Source of the DNA: Myxococcaceae bacterium JPH2
GTDB lineage: Bacteria; Myxococcota; Myxococcia; Myxococcales; Myxococcaceae
Length of the DNA stretch: 64,000 nucleotides
Direction of reading: 5' to 3'
NCBI GenBank assembly: GCA_016458225.1
Contig: JAEMGR010000003.1
Location: 1 to 64,000 of the forward strand
How positions within the stretch are numbered: position 1 is the stretch's first letter; each line of letters opens with the position of its first letter. Positions 1 to 10,100 of the stretch are shown here, in pieces. The translations under genes and the position numbers were made by a program. The notes below the pieces were generated by a model. The model had not been told where the DNA came from, did not search any database, and saw only the letters and a program-made list of their open reading frames with translations.

Positions 1-967
1 ACGCGTTCACGTAGCCGGAGTCGTAGTGCACCGTGCTGATGAACGTGTGGCCCAGGGCGTCGTACGAGTCGCGGTTGAAGTTCTGCTTGTAGCAGTCGTA
101 CGTGTAGCCCAGCATGTCGTAGTTCGCGTCCACGACCGCGTCGCCGGTGGCCGCCTGGCCCTCGCTGCGCTTGAGCGTACCGGGCTGCACGACCTTGTTT
201 CCGGCCGAGTACACCTGGCGATTCAGCGCCGTGTGGATCTCCGGAACGCGCATCAGCGTGGAGGAGTCCAGCGCGCTCACGTACACGCGGTCGCGCAGGG
301 GCATGCCGTCACCCTGGCCCACGACCTTCACTTCCCACGCGAGGTTGAGCTTGCCCGCCTCGCTGCGCACGTACACCAGACGGGGCTCGCCCTTCACGGA
401 CAGGCCCGAGCCCACCGTGGAGCGCAGCGCCGCGGCGGACGCGCCGCTGCTGGCAACGCGCGGCTGCGACGACACCTTCTCGCCGTCACGCGCTGAGCCG
501 TTCGCCATGTACACCGTGCCATCCGCGCGAACGTGGACGATGAGGTCGCCGCCGATGACCTCCAGGCCGTCCTTCGTCTGCTGATAGCGCAGGTGCTGGT
601 TGCCCTGCGCGTCGGTGTGAGACTTGCGGAACACCATGTCCTGCGCGCGCAGCCGGAAGGCCGGCGCCACCATCGACACCACGGGGGCCGCGGCCTGGCC
701 CACCGACAGCACCGACAGCGTCCGCTCCACGCGGCCCAGCTCGCCCCGGATGGTGTCCGGGATGCCGTCCGGGTGCACACCCAGCACCTGGGCGCCACCG
801 AGCGCCTCCAGGGTCGACTGGATGTCCTGGCCCGCCACCTTCTCCTGAGACGGAGACTGAGGAGCCGGGGTCTCGTTACCACCACCGGTCTGGTCCGCTG
901 CACCGCAGGCCGCGAGGGAAACTCCCAGCCAAGCTGCGCCAAACGTCTTCAAAACTCGATGAGCCAA
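1..967 (-). CDS. M4 (thermolysin-type) metalloprotease lipoprotein, C-terminus outside window
   Basis: This gene runs off the left edge; only about 322 N-terminal residues are visible. I chose a TTG start at 967 because GGAGGT lies 6 bases upstream on the minus strand. The N-terminus is a lipoprotein signal ending in LAAC (Cys21). Residues about 70-125 look like an FTP/PepSY inhibitory propeptide (HLRYQQTKDGLEVIGG). The end of the visible part matches the start of an M4 catalytic domain (VVDANYDMLGYTYDCY, then NRDSYDALGHTF). The zinc-binding HExxH would lie outside the window. By family knowledge, such proteins are secreted proteases kept inactive by the propeptide until cleavage. The gene diverges from the DUF1615 lipoprotein across an AT-rich, repeat-containing spacer. 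The family call is firm; activity cannot be judged. Confidence 0.85.
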   Translation of the reverse strand, partial: MAHRVLKTFGAAWLGVSLAACGAADQTGGGNETPAPQSPSQEKVAGQDIQSTLEALGGAQVLGVHPDGIPDTIRGELGRVERTLSVLSVGQAAAPVVSMVAPAFRLRAQDMVFRKSHTDAQGNQHLRYQQTKDGLEVIGGDLIVHVRADGTVYMANGSARDGEKVSSQPRVASSGASAAALRSTVGSGLSVKGEPRLVYVRSEAGKLNLAWEVKVVGQGDGMPLRDRVYVSALDSSTLMRVPEIHTALNRQVYSAGNKVVQPGTLKRSEGQAATGDAVVDANYDMLGYTYDCYKQNFNRDSYDALGHTFISTVHYDSGYVNA

Positions 968-1010
968 CGCAATACCTCCGTGAAGAACGGCCCCCAAGTC
1001 CTGACACACC

Positions 1011-1140
1011 TGGAAACAGTAGATCAACTGATTTTTAGACAAAGTCGCTTTAAACACTCTCTCCCACATTGCATGAATCATGACACTTTCACGAATTGCA
1101 TGACTTGATTGATTTTCCGTGAAGTGTTTCAGGTGATTTC
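1011..1140. promoter_or_regulatory. AT-rich divergent control region with repeats
   Basis: This stretch is clearly more AT-rich than its surroundings. It contains two copies of the 9-mer ATTGCATGA (1068-1076 and 1095-1103, 27 bases apart). It also holds an imperfect inverted repeat, ACACTTTCACG near 1083-1093 against CGTGAAGTGT at about 1118-1127. It sits between the M4 protease (leftward) and the DUF1615 lipoprotein (rightward), so it probably carries both promoters and a regulator site. No known regulator consensus was recognised. Confidence 0.5.
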
Positions 1141-1229
1141 CAGTGGACGTGAAGCCCGCCGAGCGGATGTATCACCTGTCACATGGGACACAGGGACTGC
1201 GCGTGGGACGGTCTGGGTTGATGCCAGGA

Positions 1230-2444
1230 ATGACGGCGACACGACGCATCAGGAGCGCTCGGGGCACGTGGATGTCCCTGCTGGGACTGCTGTGCACACT
1301 CGCGGCGTGCGCCCATCGACAGGAAGTGACGCTGCCCTCGGTGCCGCCGCCGCCGCTGCTCACCGCTTCGCAGGTGGCGGGTCTGATTCCTGGCACCGTG
1401 AAGGACCGCGAGGGTTGGGCCACGGATGTCCTCGCGGCGCTGGAGCAGGAGGCGATTCCGCCTTCGCCTCCGGCGGTCTGTTCGGTCCTGGCAATCATCG
1501 AGCAGGAGTCAGGCTTCCAGGCGGATCCCGCGGTGCCGGGGCTGGCGCGCCTGGTGCGCCAGCGCCTGGATGCGGAGGCCGGGAGGTTGGGGCCGCTGGG
1601 CAAGCGCCTGCTGTCGGAGGTGCTGGCCGCGAAGGCCCCGGGACAGACGCGCTCGTTCGACGCGCGGCTCGGCGCCCTGCGCACGGAGCGAGACCTGGAC
1701 CGCCTCTTCCGAGACATGCTCGCGTACGGGGAGCAGACGTATCCGAAGACGTTCGCGGCGGCGGACCTGGCCAGCAGCCTGTTGCGCGCGCAGAAGCTGG
1801 AGGACCTCAATCCCATCACCACCGCGGGCTCGATGCAGGTGAGCGTGCAATACGCGCTGGAGAAGGCGGGCGAGGACGCGGACCCCGTGGCGGTCCGCGA
1901 GTCGCTCTACACGCGCGCGGGCGGCGTGCGCTACGGCACGGCGCGCCTGCTGGGCTTCGACGCCGCGTACCCCGAGCCCCTCTTCCGTTTCGCGGACTAC
2001 AACGCGGGCTTCTATGCCTCGCGCAACGCGGCGCTCCAGTCCCAGGTGAGTCAGCTCACGGGGCTTGGGCTCGCGACCGATGGCGACCTCCAGCTCTATG
2101 ACAAACAAGGCGAGCCGCGCGACGAGGACAGCCAGAGCCTGCGCGCCCTGCTCGTCTTCCGACAGCGCTTCGCGCCGGACCTCTCCGAGCGACAGGTGCG
2201 CCGCGACGTGCGCGCGGAGAAGACGCTGGACCTCGAGTCCACCGACACGTGGCGGGCCGTGAAGCGCGCCGCGGCGAGGCGGACAGGAGAGACGCCCGCC
2301 TACGCCCAGCTCCCCGAGGTGACGCTGAAGAGCCCCAAGCTGCGCTCGGAGCGCACCACCGCGTGGTTCGCGCGCTCGGTCGACACGCGCTACCAGAAGT
2401 GCCTGACCCGCTACCACGCACAGGAGCGGGCCGGCACCCCTTGA
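1230..2444 (+). CDS. DUF1615-family lipoprotein
   Basis: A protein of about 404 residues. From 1230 it has an Arg-rich n-region, a hydrophobic stretch and a lipobox LAAC at Cys27, so it should be anchored as a lipoprotein. The frame is open from 1143, with ATGs at 1221, 1230 and 1272. None has a good ribosome site, so the start is uncertain. The body matches DUF1615 as I know it: IIEQESGF near residues 90-96, DPAVPGLARLVRQ just after, TAGSMQVSV in the middle and FADYNAGFYASRNAA in the C-terminal half. The Glu in IIEQESGF and the layout resemble lysozyme-like or transglycosylase folds, so a cell-wall role is possible, but the family is functionally uncharacterised. Its 3' end is 10 bases from the convergent lipoprotein gene. 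Confidence 0.8.
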   Translation: MTATRRIRSARGTWMSLLGLLCTLAACAHRQEVTLPSVPPPPLLTASQVAGLIPGTVKDREGWATDVLAALEQEAIPPSPPAVCSVLAIIEQESGFQADPAVPGLARLVRQRLDAEAGRLGPLGKRLLSEVLAAKAPGQTRSFDARLGALRTERDLDRLFRDMLAYGEQTYPKTFAAADLASSLLRAQKLEDLNPITTAGSMQVSVQYALEKAGEDADPVAVRESLYTRAGGVRYGTARLLGFDAAYPEPLFRFADYNAGFYASRNAALQSQVSQLTGLGLATDGDLQLYDKQGEPRDEDSQSLRALLVFRQRFAPDLSERQVRRDVRAEKTLDLESTDTWRAVKRAAARRTGETPAYAQLPEVTLKSPKLRSERTTAWFARSVDTRYQKCLTRYHAQERAGTP

Positions 2445-2454
2445 AGCCAGACGA

Positions 2455-4080
2455 CTACGGCGTGGTGAAGGTGGCGCTGAACGTGTCCGCCGTGAAGATG
2501 GGCAGCAGCTCCCCGGAGGTGTTGGGCGCGCGCCACGGTTCATAGTGGGGCGAGCCATCCGCGATGAGCCGGACGTAGTACGTGCTGCCCGGCTCCAGCG
2601 TGTTGGGCGGCACGCGGAACTGGGTGGCCGAGCCCGGCACGATGATGCGCAGACGCACCTGCGGATAGTCCATGCCGGACAGCTTGTAGAACGACGCACG
2701 GTAGGCCGTGGGCGTGCCCATCACGGGCGACTGCCACGCGAACACGGGGCTGGTGGCCCCCACGGCGCGCGGCACATATGCGTTCACGCCATCGATGGTC
2801 AGCTCGCGCGGGGGCGAGATGCGCGGCACCACCGGCCCCGCGATCAAATTGTCCAAGGTGTCGATGACGCCCAGGCTGCCACTCGGGAAGTACACCAGCC
2901 CGGAGTCCGTGGTGACGGGCGTAGACGCCCGGAACGAGTAGGTGGCGGACCCGAGGACACCCCAACTGGACGGATAGGGATTGCCGTAGGACAGCCGGCG
3001 CGCCACGTCCCACGACGCCCCGCGCGGCATCGTCAGGGTCATCAGCTCCCCTGTGTAACCCACCCAGCCATCCTGGAGGCCGTGCGCCACGGGATAGACA
3101 CTGAGCAGCGGGATGGACGCGGTGGCCTGCGGGTTCACCGCCGAGGTCCACTGGGTGAACGCGGGCAGCCGCCACTCGACGGAGAAGTCGTTCTGGGGAA
3201 CCGCCTGCATCACCCCCGTCACCGGCATGGGCGTGGTGCCATCCGGCGCGAAGGAGAAGGTCCCCATCCGCACGCTGCTCACCACGGACGTGTACGCGAG
3301 GGGCCCTCCATCCGGCATCGTGCCCGCGTCGAGCGTGTTGAGCTGATTGACATACAGCCGGTCGCCCTTGTCCGCGTCGAAGACGGGCAGCGTGTAGCCG
3401 GTGTTGCTGTAGATGTGGCCATCGCGGCTGAGCACGAACGTCTGGCCCGCGACCGGCGTGTCCATGCCGAAGTCGGACGGGGCATACAGGTCGACGTCAC
3501 CCGACGTGAGCTGCACCGAGGTGCCCGGCGCGTTGATCGAGCGGTAGTCCTGCCACGGCTCCATGTTGACCAGGTTCACCTGGGCCGGCGAGTCACTGAA
3601 CGCGGAGTAGACCGCGTCCGAGCGCCCCACCCGGTTCACGCCCAGGTCCACGTGCGTGGCGTCCCCCAGGAGATAGAGGCTCCCCGTGCGCAGGTAGTGC
3701 GCGCCCGAGGGCACGCCGGTGAAGCGCACGCCACCGCCCTCCACCGCCGTGCCCGTCATGCGCGTGAAGCCCACGCCATCGGGGATGAGCAGCTCCACCG
3801 ACTCGGGCGCCACGGTCTCCTGCCGCAGGGCCACGCCCACCGCGGTGTGGAAGCGCGTGGTGCGCGTCACCAGCACCGTGCCCCCCTCGGGCACCCCCGC
3901 GTCCATCTCCCCGCAGCCGGGCAGCAGCGGAACACCCTCCACCTGCGCGGGGTTCCCATCCGCGTTCAGCGTGGCCTCTCCGCCCGCGGGCCCGTTCTCC
4001 AGCCCCGGGTCTCCTTCCGCGCAGCCCAGCCACGCGGCACACAGCGACACCATCCCCCACGACAACCGACGCAACGACAT
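2455..4080 (-). CDS. Large surface lipoprotein of unknown function
   Basis: 541 residues from the ATG at 4080, which has GGAGG 4-5 bases upstream; the longer frame to 4119 lacks such a site. The signal peptide ends in WLGC (Cys20), so the protein is a lipoprotein. The body is rich in Thr, Ser, Gly, Pro and aromatic residues without charged helices, suggesting beta-sandwich repeats. The last ~90 residues (PVFAWQSPVMGTPTAYRAS, then TLEPGSTYYVRLIADGSP) read like a fibronectin type III-like domain. No catalytic motif is visible. Myxobacteria encode many such outer-surface lipoproteins; I do not assign a function. Two strong hairpins lie in the 139 bases upstream. Confidence 0.75.
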   Translation of the reverse strand: MSLRRLSWGMVSLCAAWLGCAEGDPGLENGPAGGEATLNADGNPAQVEGVPLLPGCGEMDAGVPEGGTVLVTRTTRFHTAVGVALRQETVAPESVELLIPDGVGFTRMTGTAVEGGGVRFTGVPSGAHYLRTGSLYLLGDATHVDLGVNRVGRSDAVYSAFSDSPAQVNLVNMEPWQDYRSINAPGTSVQLTSGDVDLYAPSDFGMDTPVAGQTFVLSRDGHIYSNTGYTLPVFDADKGDRLYVNQLNTLDAGTMPDGGPLAYTSVVSSVRMGTFSFAPDGTTPMPVTGVMQAVPQNDFSVEWRLPAFTQWTSAVNPQATASIPLLSVYPVAHGLQDGWVGYTGELMTLTMPRGASWDVARRLSYGNPYPSSWGVLGSATYSFRASTPVTTDSGLVYFPSGSLGVIDTLDNLIAGPVVPRISPPRELTIDGVNAYVPRAVGATSPVFAWQSPVMGTPTAYRASFYKLSGMDYPQVRLRIIVPGSATQFRVPPNTLEPGSTYYVRLIADGSPHYEPWRAPNTSGELLPIFTADTFSATFTTP

Positions 4081-4131
4081 GCAACCTCCAGGAAAGGAAG
4101 AACACGCCTCGCGGGGCACGACGGACCCACG

Positions 4132-4163
4132 AGGCTCGCGAGCAAAGACGTACTCGCGAGCCT
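4132..4163. repeat. Perfect 11-bp inverted repeat upstream of the surface lipoprotein gene
   Basis: AGGCTCGCGAG (4132-4142) and CTCGCGAGCCT (4153-4163) form a perfect 11-bp stem around a 10-base loop, about 52 bases upstream of the lipoprotein start at 4080. It could be an operator palindrome or a 5' leader hairpin. It is followed in either direction by no clear T-run, so it is not an obvious terminator. Confidence 0.6.
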
Positions 4164-4180
4164 TTCCTGAGATGCAAAAT

Positions 4181-4214
4181 GAACAGTCCTTCGTCTGGGA
4201 ATGAAGGACTGTTC
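4181..4214 (-). terminator. Intrinsic terminator after the M16 operon
   Basis: A perfect 12-bp stem (4181-4192 with 4203-4214) surrounds a 10-base loop. On the minus strand the stem is followed by ATTTTGC, a short T-run. It lies 6 bases past the stop of the leftward M16 gene (4220), the right place to end that operon. Confidence 0.7.
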
Positions 4215-4219
4215 AGGAC

Positions 4220-5680
4220 CTAACGGGCCGGGGCCGGGGCGAAGCGCTTGTCAGCGAGCTTCATCTCGGTGACGGGGCCGTACTTGCGCGCCAGCTCGCG
4301 GATGTCAGCGGCCTTGCCCACCAGGACGAAGGTGAGGTTCTCGGGCGCGGGCAGCACGCGCTGGAGGACGGTGCGCACGCCGTCGCGGGTGGAGGCGGAG
4401 ATGGCGGCGGCGAAACCATCCACGTCGTCATGGTCGAGCCCATAGAAAGACAGCTCGGCCAGCTTGGTGGCCACGGCGAGCCCCATCTCCAGCTTGGGCG
4501 GGAACTGCCCCAGCACGTAGGCCTGGGCGGACGCGAGCGTGGCGTCATCCATGCCCGTCTGGCGATAGCGGGCGAGGATGTCCAGGGCCAGGTCGATGGC
4601 GCGGCCCGTGGTCTCCGTCTTCGTGTACGAGGAGATGACCAGCGGCCCCGGCTGCGTGCCCGGGAACGAGATGGACCGGGCGCCATACGTGAGGCCGGTC
4701 TTCACGCGCAGCTCGCTGTTGAGCAGCGAGGTGAAGCGCCCACCCAGCACGGTGTTCCCCAGCTCCAGCGCGACGCGGTCCGCGTCCGTGCGGGAGATGC
4801 CCGTGTTGCCAATCCAGAAGTACGTCTGCGTGGCGTCCGGCTTGTCCACCAGCAGCACGCGGCGACCCTTCGTGGGCGCCGTGGCCGCCACCGTGGGCGC
4901 CGGCTGTCCCGCGCGAGCCCAGCCGCCGAGCGCGGCCTCCAGCTTCGCGGCGAGCGCGCGCGCATCGAAGTCACCCACCACGGAGAGCACCAGCCGGTCC
5001 CCGCCCAGGTGCGCCTTGGCCCAGCCCTGCACGTCCTCGCGGGTGAGCGCGGCCAGCGACGCCTCCGAGCCTCCCACTGGATTGCCATACGGGTGCCCCG
5101 CGAAGTGGAAGGCATTAAAGTACGTGCCCACCACGTTGCGCAGGTCGCCGTCCTTGTTGGACGCAATCTCAGACACCATGCGCTCGCGCGTCTTCTCCAG
5201 CTCCTTCGCGTCGAAGCGCGGCCGGGTGAGCAGGTCCGAGAGCAGCTCCACCATCAGGCCGGTGTCGCGCGCCAGGAACTCACCCGAGAGGATGACCGCC
5301 TCGCGGCCGGCGACGACCTCCATCTGTCCGCCCACGCCCTCCATCGCCTCGGCGAACTGGCGGGCATCGCGCGCGCCAGCGCCCTTCTGGAGCAGCTCGG
5401 CGGTGAGCGCGGAGAGGCCCTCCTTGCCGGCCGGGTCGGTGATGGCGCCGCCCTTCAGCCACGCGCTGAAGGACACGAGCGGCAGCTCGCGCCGCTCCAC
5501 GAGGATGAGCTTCGCGCCGTTCTTCAGCGTGACGATGGTGGCCTGGGGCAGCTTCACGCCCGAGCGGGCCGCGGGCGCGGACGTCGCGGGCGCGGACGCG
5601 GCGGGGGCCATGGCCCAGGTGGGCAGCGAGCCGAGCAGCAGCGCGGCGAGGACGGGCTTCAAGCAAGTCGAGGGGTTCAT
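4220..5680 (-). CDS. M16-family peptidase-like protein, non-catalytic subunit
   Basis: 486 residues with an N-terminal signal peptide ([18 protein letters not shown], cleavage near ALA/APA-type sequence), so probably periplasmic. The fold is M16: an N-terminal half beginning [20 protein letters not shown] and a C-terminal half with the usual GLTYGARS segment. The zinc motif HxxEH is missing: the equivalent stretch reads [14 protein letters not shown]. By analogy with mitochondrial processing peptidase and similar bacterial pairs, this would be the inactive partner of the active subunit encoded just upstream. Its ATG overlaps that gene's stop (ATGA at 5677-5680), so translation is coupled and co-expression is near certain. 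Confidence 0.9.
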   Translation of the reverse strand: MNPSTCLKPVLAALLLGSLPTWAMAPAASAPATSAPAARSGVKLPQATIVTLKNGAKLILVERRELPLVSFSAWLKGGAITDPAGKEGLSALTAELLQKGAGARDARQFAEAMEGVGGQMEVVAGREAVILSGEFLARDTGLMVELLSDLLTRPRFDAKELEKTRERMVSEIASNKDGDLRNVVGTYFNAFHFAGHPYGNPVGGSEASLAALTREDVQGWAKAHLGGDRLVLSVVGDFDARALAAKLEAALGGWARAGQPAPTVAATAPTKGRRVLLVDKPDATQTYFWIGNTGISRTDADRVALELGNTVLGGRFTSLLNSELRVKTGLTYGARSISFPGTQPGPLVISSYTKTETTGRAIDLALDILARYRQTGMDDATLASAQAYVLGQFPPKLEMGLAVATKLAELSFYGLDHDDVDGFAAAISASTRDGVRTVLQRVLPAPENLTFVLVGKAADIRELARKYGPVTEMKLADKRFAPAPAR

Positions 5681-7083
5681 CGCGCGGCGTCCTTCGCGGC
5701 CGGAGTGGAGGCTTCCTGCGTATCGGTGGGCACCAGCCAGCCCACGGTGCGGCGCTGCGAATCGAAGATGCGCGCGGCCACCTTCTTCACCTGCTCGCGC
5801 GTCACCTTCTCGTAGCGCGCGGGCGCGTCGAACAGCTGGCGGTAGTCGCCTCGGAACGTTTCGGTGGCGCCCAGCTCGCGGGCACGGCCATCGTTGGTCT
5901 CCAGGCCACGCCAGAAGGTGGCCAGGGCGATGTTGCGCGCCTTGCGCAGCTCGGCGTCCGTGACGCCCTCACGCGCCACGCGCGCCAGCTCCTCCGTGGC
6001 GAGCGCCTCGGCCTTCGCGAGGTCTCCACCGGGCGGGACATCCACGAGCAGCCACACCAGCGAGGGGTCGAACCCGCCGGAGAACGAGCCGCGCACGCGA
6101 ATGGCCGCGCGCTCCTCCTCCACCAGCCGCCGATGCAGGCGCGACGAGTCACCGTCCGAGAGGATGCGCACGAGCAGGTCGAGCGCCTCCGAGTCCGCGT
6201 CCTTGGCGGCGAGCCCGTGGTACGCGAGCTGGAGCAGCGGAGACTGCGCGAACTTCTTCACCACCACGCGGCGCTCCCCCTGCTGCTCGGGCTCCTTCGT
6301 GCGCACGGGCTCGGGCGCGGGCTGCGCGGGGATGGGCTCCAGCGTCTTCTCGATGAGGGCGAAGATTTGCTGGGGCTGCACGTCGCCCGCGATGACGAGC
6401 GTGGCGTTGTTGGGGGCGTAGTACGTCTTGAAGTACCGCTGGAGGTCCTCGATGCGCCAGGACTCGATGTCCGAGGGCCAGCCAATGACAGGAATCTGGT
6501 ACGGGTGCGCGACGAACGCGGTGGCCTGCACCTGCTCCATCAGCGAGCCCGTGTTGTCATTGTCCACGGACGAGCGGCGCTCGGAGTAGACGACGCCGCG
6601 CTCGGACTCGATGACCTGCGGATCAAACGCGAGGTTCTGCAGCCGGTCCGCCTCCAGGTCGAGGATGACGGGCAGCGCCGAGACCGGGAACCAGTCCTGA
6701 TAGACAGTCACATCCTCGGAGGTGAAGGCGTTGTTGGCGCCGCCGTTGGCCTCCATGACGCGGTCGAACTCACCCGGGCCGTACTTCTTCGCGCCGTTGA
6801 ACATCATGTGCTCGAAGAAGTGAGACAGGCCGGTGATGCCGGGGCGCTCGTTGCGGCTGCCCACGCGGAACCAGTTGTTCAGCGCGACATTGGGGATGTC
6901 GTGGTGCGGCCAGACGATGACCTTGAGGCCGTTCTTGAAGGTGCGGGCCTCGACGCCGGCCCCGAGCTTGGGCGTAGCGGAGGCCGAGGAAGGCCGGGGG
7001 GCAACCCGGCCTGACTGGGCGCTGGCGGCGGGCGCGGCCAGCAACGACAGGCACGCGGACCACAACAACGGCTGACGGAACAT
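5677..7083 (-). CDS. M16-family zinc metallopeptidase, catalytic subunit
   Basis: 468 residues from the ATG at 7083, supported by AGGAG about 7 bases upstream. The frame continues to 7419 but without a better start. The signal peptide is [22 protein letters not shown]. The inverted zinc motif HFFEH is at residues 88-92, in [13 protein letters not shown], with the third ligand Glu about 76 residues on (VVYSERR). This is a complete active site of the pitrilysin/MPP class. A C-terminal M16 domain follows ([18 protein letters not shown]). It probably degrades or processes peptides in the periplasm together with the inactive subunit 3' of it. It is the first gene of a two-gene operon. Confidence 0.92.
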   Translation of the reverse strand: MFRQPLLWSACLSLLAAPAASAQSGRVAPRPSSASATPKLGAGVEARTFKNGLKVIVWPHHDIPNVALNNWFRVGSRNERPGITGLSHFFEHMMFNGAKKYGPGEFDRVMEANGGANNAFTSEDVTVYQDWFPVSALPVILDLEADRLQNLAFDPQVIESERGVVYSERRSSVDNDNTGSLMEQVQATAFVAHPYQIPVIGWPSDIESWRIEDLQRYFKTYYAPNNATLVIAGDVQPQQIFALIEKTLEPIPAQPAPEPVRTKEPEQQGERRVVVKKFAQSPLLQLAYHGLAAKDADSEALDLLVRILSDGDSSRLHRRLVEEERAAIRVRGSFSGGFDPSLVWLLVDVPPGGDLAKAEALATEELARVAREGVTDAELRKARNIALATFWRGLETNDGRARELGATETFRGDYRQLFDAPARYEKVTREQVKKVAARIFDSQRRTVGWLVPTDTQEASTPAAKDAAR

Positions 7084-7175
7084 CCTTGCTCCTGAGCAGG
7101 GGACGAGGCCCGCGAACGGGCGAAGTCGCACGATATTCCAGAACCCGCCAGGTGCCCTGCCCCTCTCACGCGGCG

Positions 7176-10100
7176 TCACTCCCGCGCGGTGTCTCCACTG
7201 AAGCGCAGGAGCGCCAGGAGCTGCTCCGAAGACAGCGCGCCGCCCCCATCCGCCTCGGACAACAGGCTGTCCGCCAGGTCGCGCTTCTCGGCGTGCAGGG
7301 CGAGGATGGCCTCCTCGATGGTCCCCTCCGAGACGAACCGGCACACCGTGACGGGCCGCGTCTGACCGATGCGGTGCGCCCGGTCCGTCGCCTGGTCCTC
7401 CACCGCGGGGTTCCACCACGGGTCCAGGTGGAGGACATGGTCCGCGCCGGTGAGGTTGAGTCCGGTGCCACCCGCCTTGAGGGAGATGAGGAACAGCTCG
7501 CCCTCGCCGCGCTGGAACGCGTCCACGCGCGCCTGTCGCTCCGCGGCCGGTGTCTGTCCATCCAGGTACAGCACGGACAGGCCCCGCGCGAGCAGGGCCT
7601 CCCGCACGAGCGAGAGGTGTCTCACGAACTGGCTGAACACGAGCGCCCGGCCGCCCTCCGCGCGCAGTGCCTCCACGTGCTCCAGCACCCGCTCCAGCTT
7701 CGCGGAGGACAACCCCGACTCACCGTCCACCAGGCGCGGATGACACGCCGCGAGTCGCAAGCGCGTGAGCGCGGCGAGCAGCTCGAACCGAATGTCCTGT
7801 CCCGAAGTGCCCACGCCCATGCGCGCCAGCGCGGCCAGCCGGGTGTCTTCGTAGAGCCGCCGCTCCGCATCCGACAGCGTCACGGGGACCACGGTCTCCA
7901 CGCGCGGAGGAAGCTCACGCGCCACCTGGGCCTTGGTGCGGCGCAGGAGGAAGGGACGCACCACGCGCGCCAGCGAGGCCCGCGCTTCGGGGTCGCGGTC
8001 GCGCTCGATGGGCTGGGCGAAGCGGTCGCGGAAGGACTCGCGTCCCCCCAAGAGCCCCGGGAACAGGAAGTGGAAGAGGCTCCACAGCTCGGCCAGCCGG
8101 TTCTCCACGGGCGTGCCGGAGAGGGCCACGCGCGCCTGTGCCTTCACGGCGCGCACCGCGCGGGCCCGCACCGTGTCTGGATTCTTGATGGCCTGGGCCT
8201 CGTCCACCACCAGCGTGGCGAACGTCAGCGAGGCCAGCCGCTCCGCGTCGCGCGCCAGGAGGCCGTAGCTCATCACCAGCACGTCCTTGCGTCCGAGCTG
8301 TGCGGGCAGCGTGTCGCGATCCGCCTCATGCCAGACGTGCACGCGCAAGGACGGAGCGAAGCGCGCCGCCTCCCGCACCCAGTTGCCACACACGGACGTG
8401 GGCGCCACCACCAGCGCCGGCCCCTCGCTGGCGCGATGCAGCAGCAACGCCAGCGTTTGCAGCGTCTTGCCCAGGCCCATGTCATCCGCGAGGCACGCGC
8501 CCGCGCCCCACTCCGCGTGCCGAGCCAGCCAGACGAAGCCCTCGCGCTGGTAGTCGCGCAGCTCGGCCTTGAGGCCACGGGGCACGGACACCTTCAAGTC
8601 ACGGGCCTCGCGGATGCGCGCGGCCAGCGTGCGCCACTCGGCGGGGGCCTTCACGCTCGCGCCCGCCTCCGTCAGCGCATCGAGCACCGGAGCCGCCGCC
8701 GCGCTCACCTCCACGCCCTGCCGCGTCGGCTGCGCATGGTCCGCCAGCGGGAGGAGCCGCTCACGCAGGGCCTCCGTCAGGCGCAACCATCGCCCGGGGC
8801 CCAGCAGCACGTAGCGCTGACGCCGCCGCAGCGCATCGAGCAGGAGCGCCAGCTCCACGCGCTCCCCCTCCAGCTGCACCCCGCCCTTCACGCCGAACCA
8901 GTCGTTCTGGCGCACCACCTCCACCCGCAGCTTCGAGGCATCGGGCGAGCGCACCACCGACCACGCCTGCTCCTCCCACTCGACGCGCAGCGCCCCCGCG
9001 TCCGCCAGGGGTTCCAGGGACTCCAGCAGCGTCAGCGCGGCCTCGGTGTCGTCTCGATGAAAGACATACTCGCCCGCGGTCAATCCCAGACGTCCGAGAA
9101 GGGCATCGGCGCGCTCACGCTCAGGCTCGAACGCGCGGCGCACCATGACGCGCTGGCGCGAGCGCAGTCCTCGCACCACCTCGGGCCCCGCGCCGGGAGG
9201 CTGGGGAGGCGCCTCCGGGAGCGGTTGGACATACACCCCGCCCGACAATCCCGCCTCACCCGAGGGCCGCAGTCGCACAACGAGCGCGGTGGAGCCCTCA
9301 ACCTCGTGGGCCTCCAGTGACGCGGGCAGGGACAGGGCGAAGCGCGCCTCCAATCCGGACAGGCGCTCCAGCAGCGCCTCGCGCGCGGTGCTGGGCAGGC
9401 GCGCGCCTTGGGTGCGCAGTGTGTCGAGCAAGGGCCGCGCCTCGGGAGGCACGGACACGAGCGTGAGGCGGGGCAGCTCCGGCTCCATGAGCAGCCACGG
9501 CTGCGGCCAGGTGGAGTCTTCGGGCGAAGCCTGCAAGGCGTCAATGCCGACGACCGTGCCCTCGATGGCGGGGCGCAGCCGGAGCGTGCCCTCGTCGTCC
9601 TCCACGGCGAAGCCCAGCGGGGCCTCGCGCACTCGCAGCGGAGCCTCCGGTTCTTCCGCCCAGCGCAAGCGAGGATTGCGCGCGAGCAGGCGCAACGCCT
9701 GGAGATAGAAGCCATGCACGGGATGCGCGGCATCATGGAAGCGCGCGGACATCGAGGCGGCGGACTGGATGAGCGCGAGCGCCTCCGCCTCTCCGGGTCC
9801 AGTGAGCACGGCCCGCGCCTCGTCGACCTCTCGCAAGCCCAGGAGCGCGCCCGCGGACATCCCGCCCTTCTTCAGCGGGCGGTGCACATAGACCCTGATG
9901 CGCAGGGGGACGCGATCCGCGCCGCCCTCGACTCGAAACGAGACATCGAGCGCGCGAGTTCCCGGCGCATGAGCGGTCACCGCCACGGCGGTCCGCTCCA
10001 ACGCGGTCAATAGCTCCTCACCCGCCACCACGAAGAGCAGCTCGGCCAGCCGGGCGTTGCTCTCCGCGGCCTTCGGGTCAGCGAGCTGGTCCAACACGGC

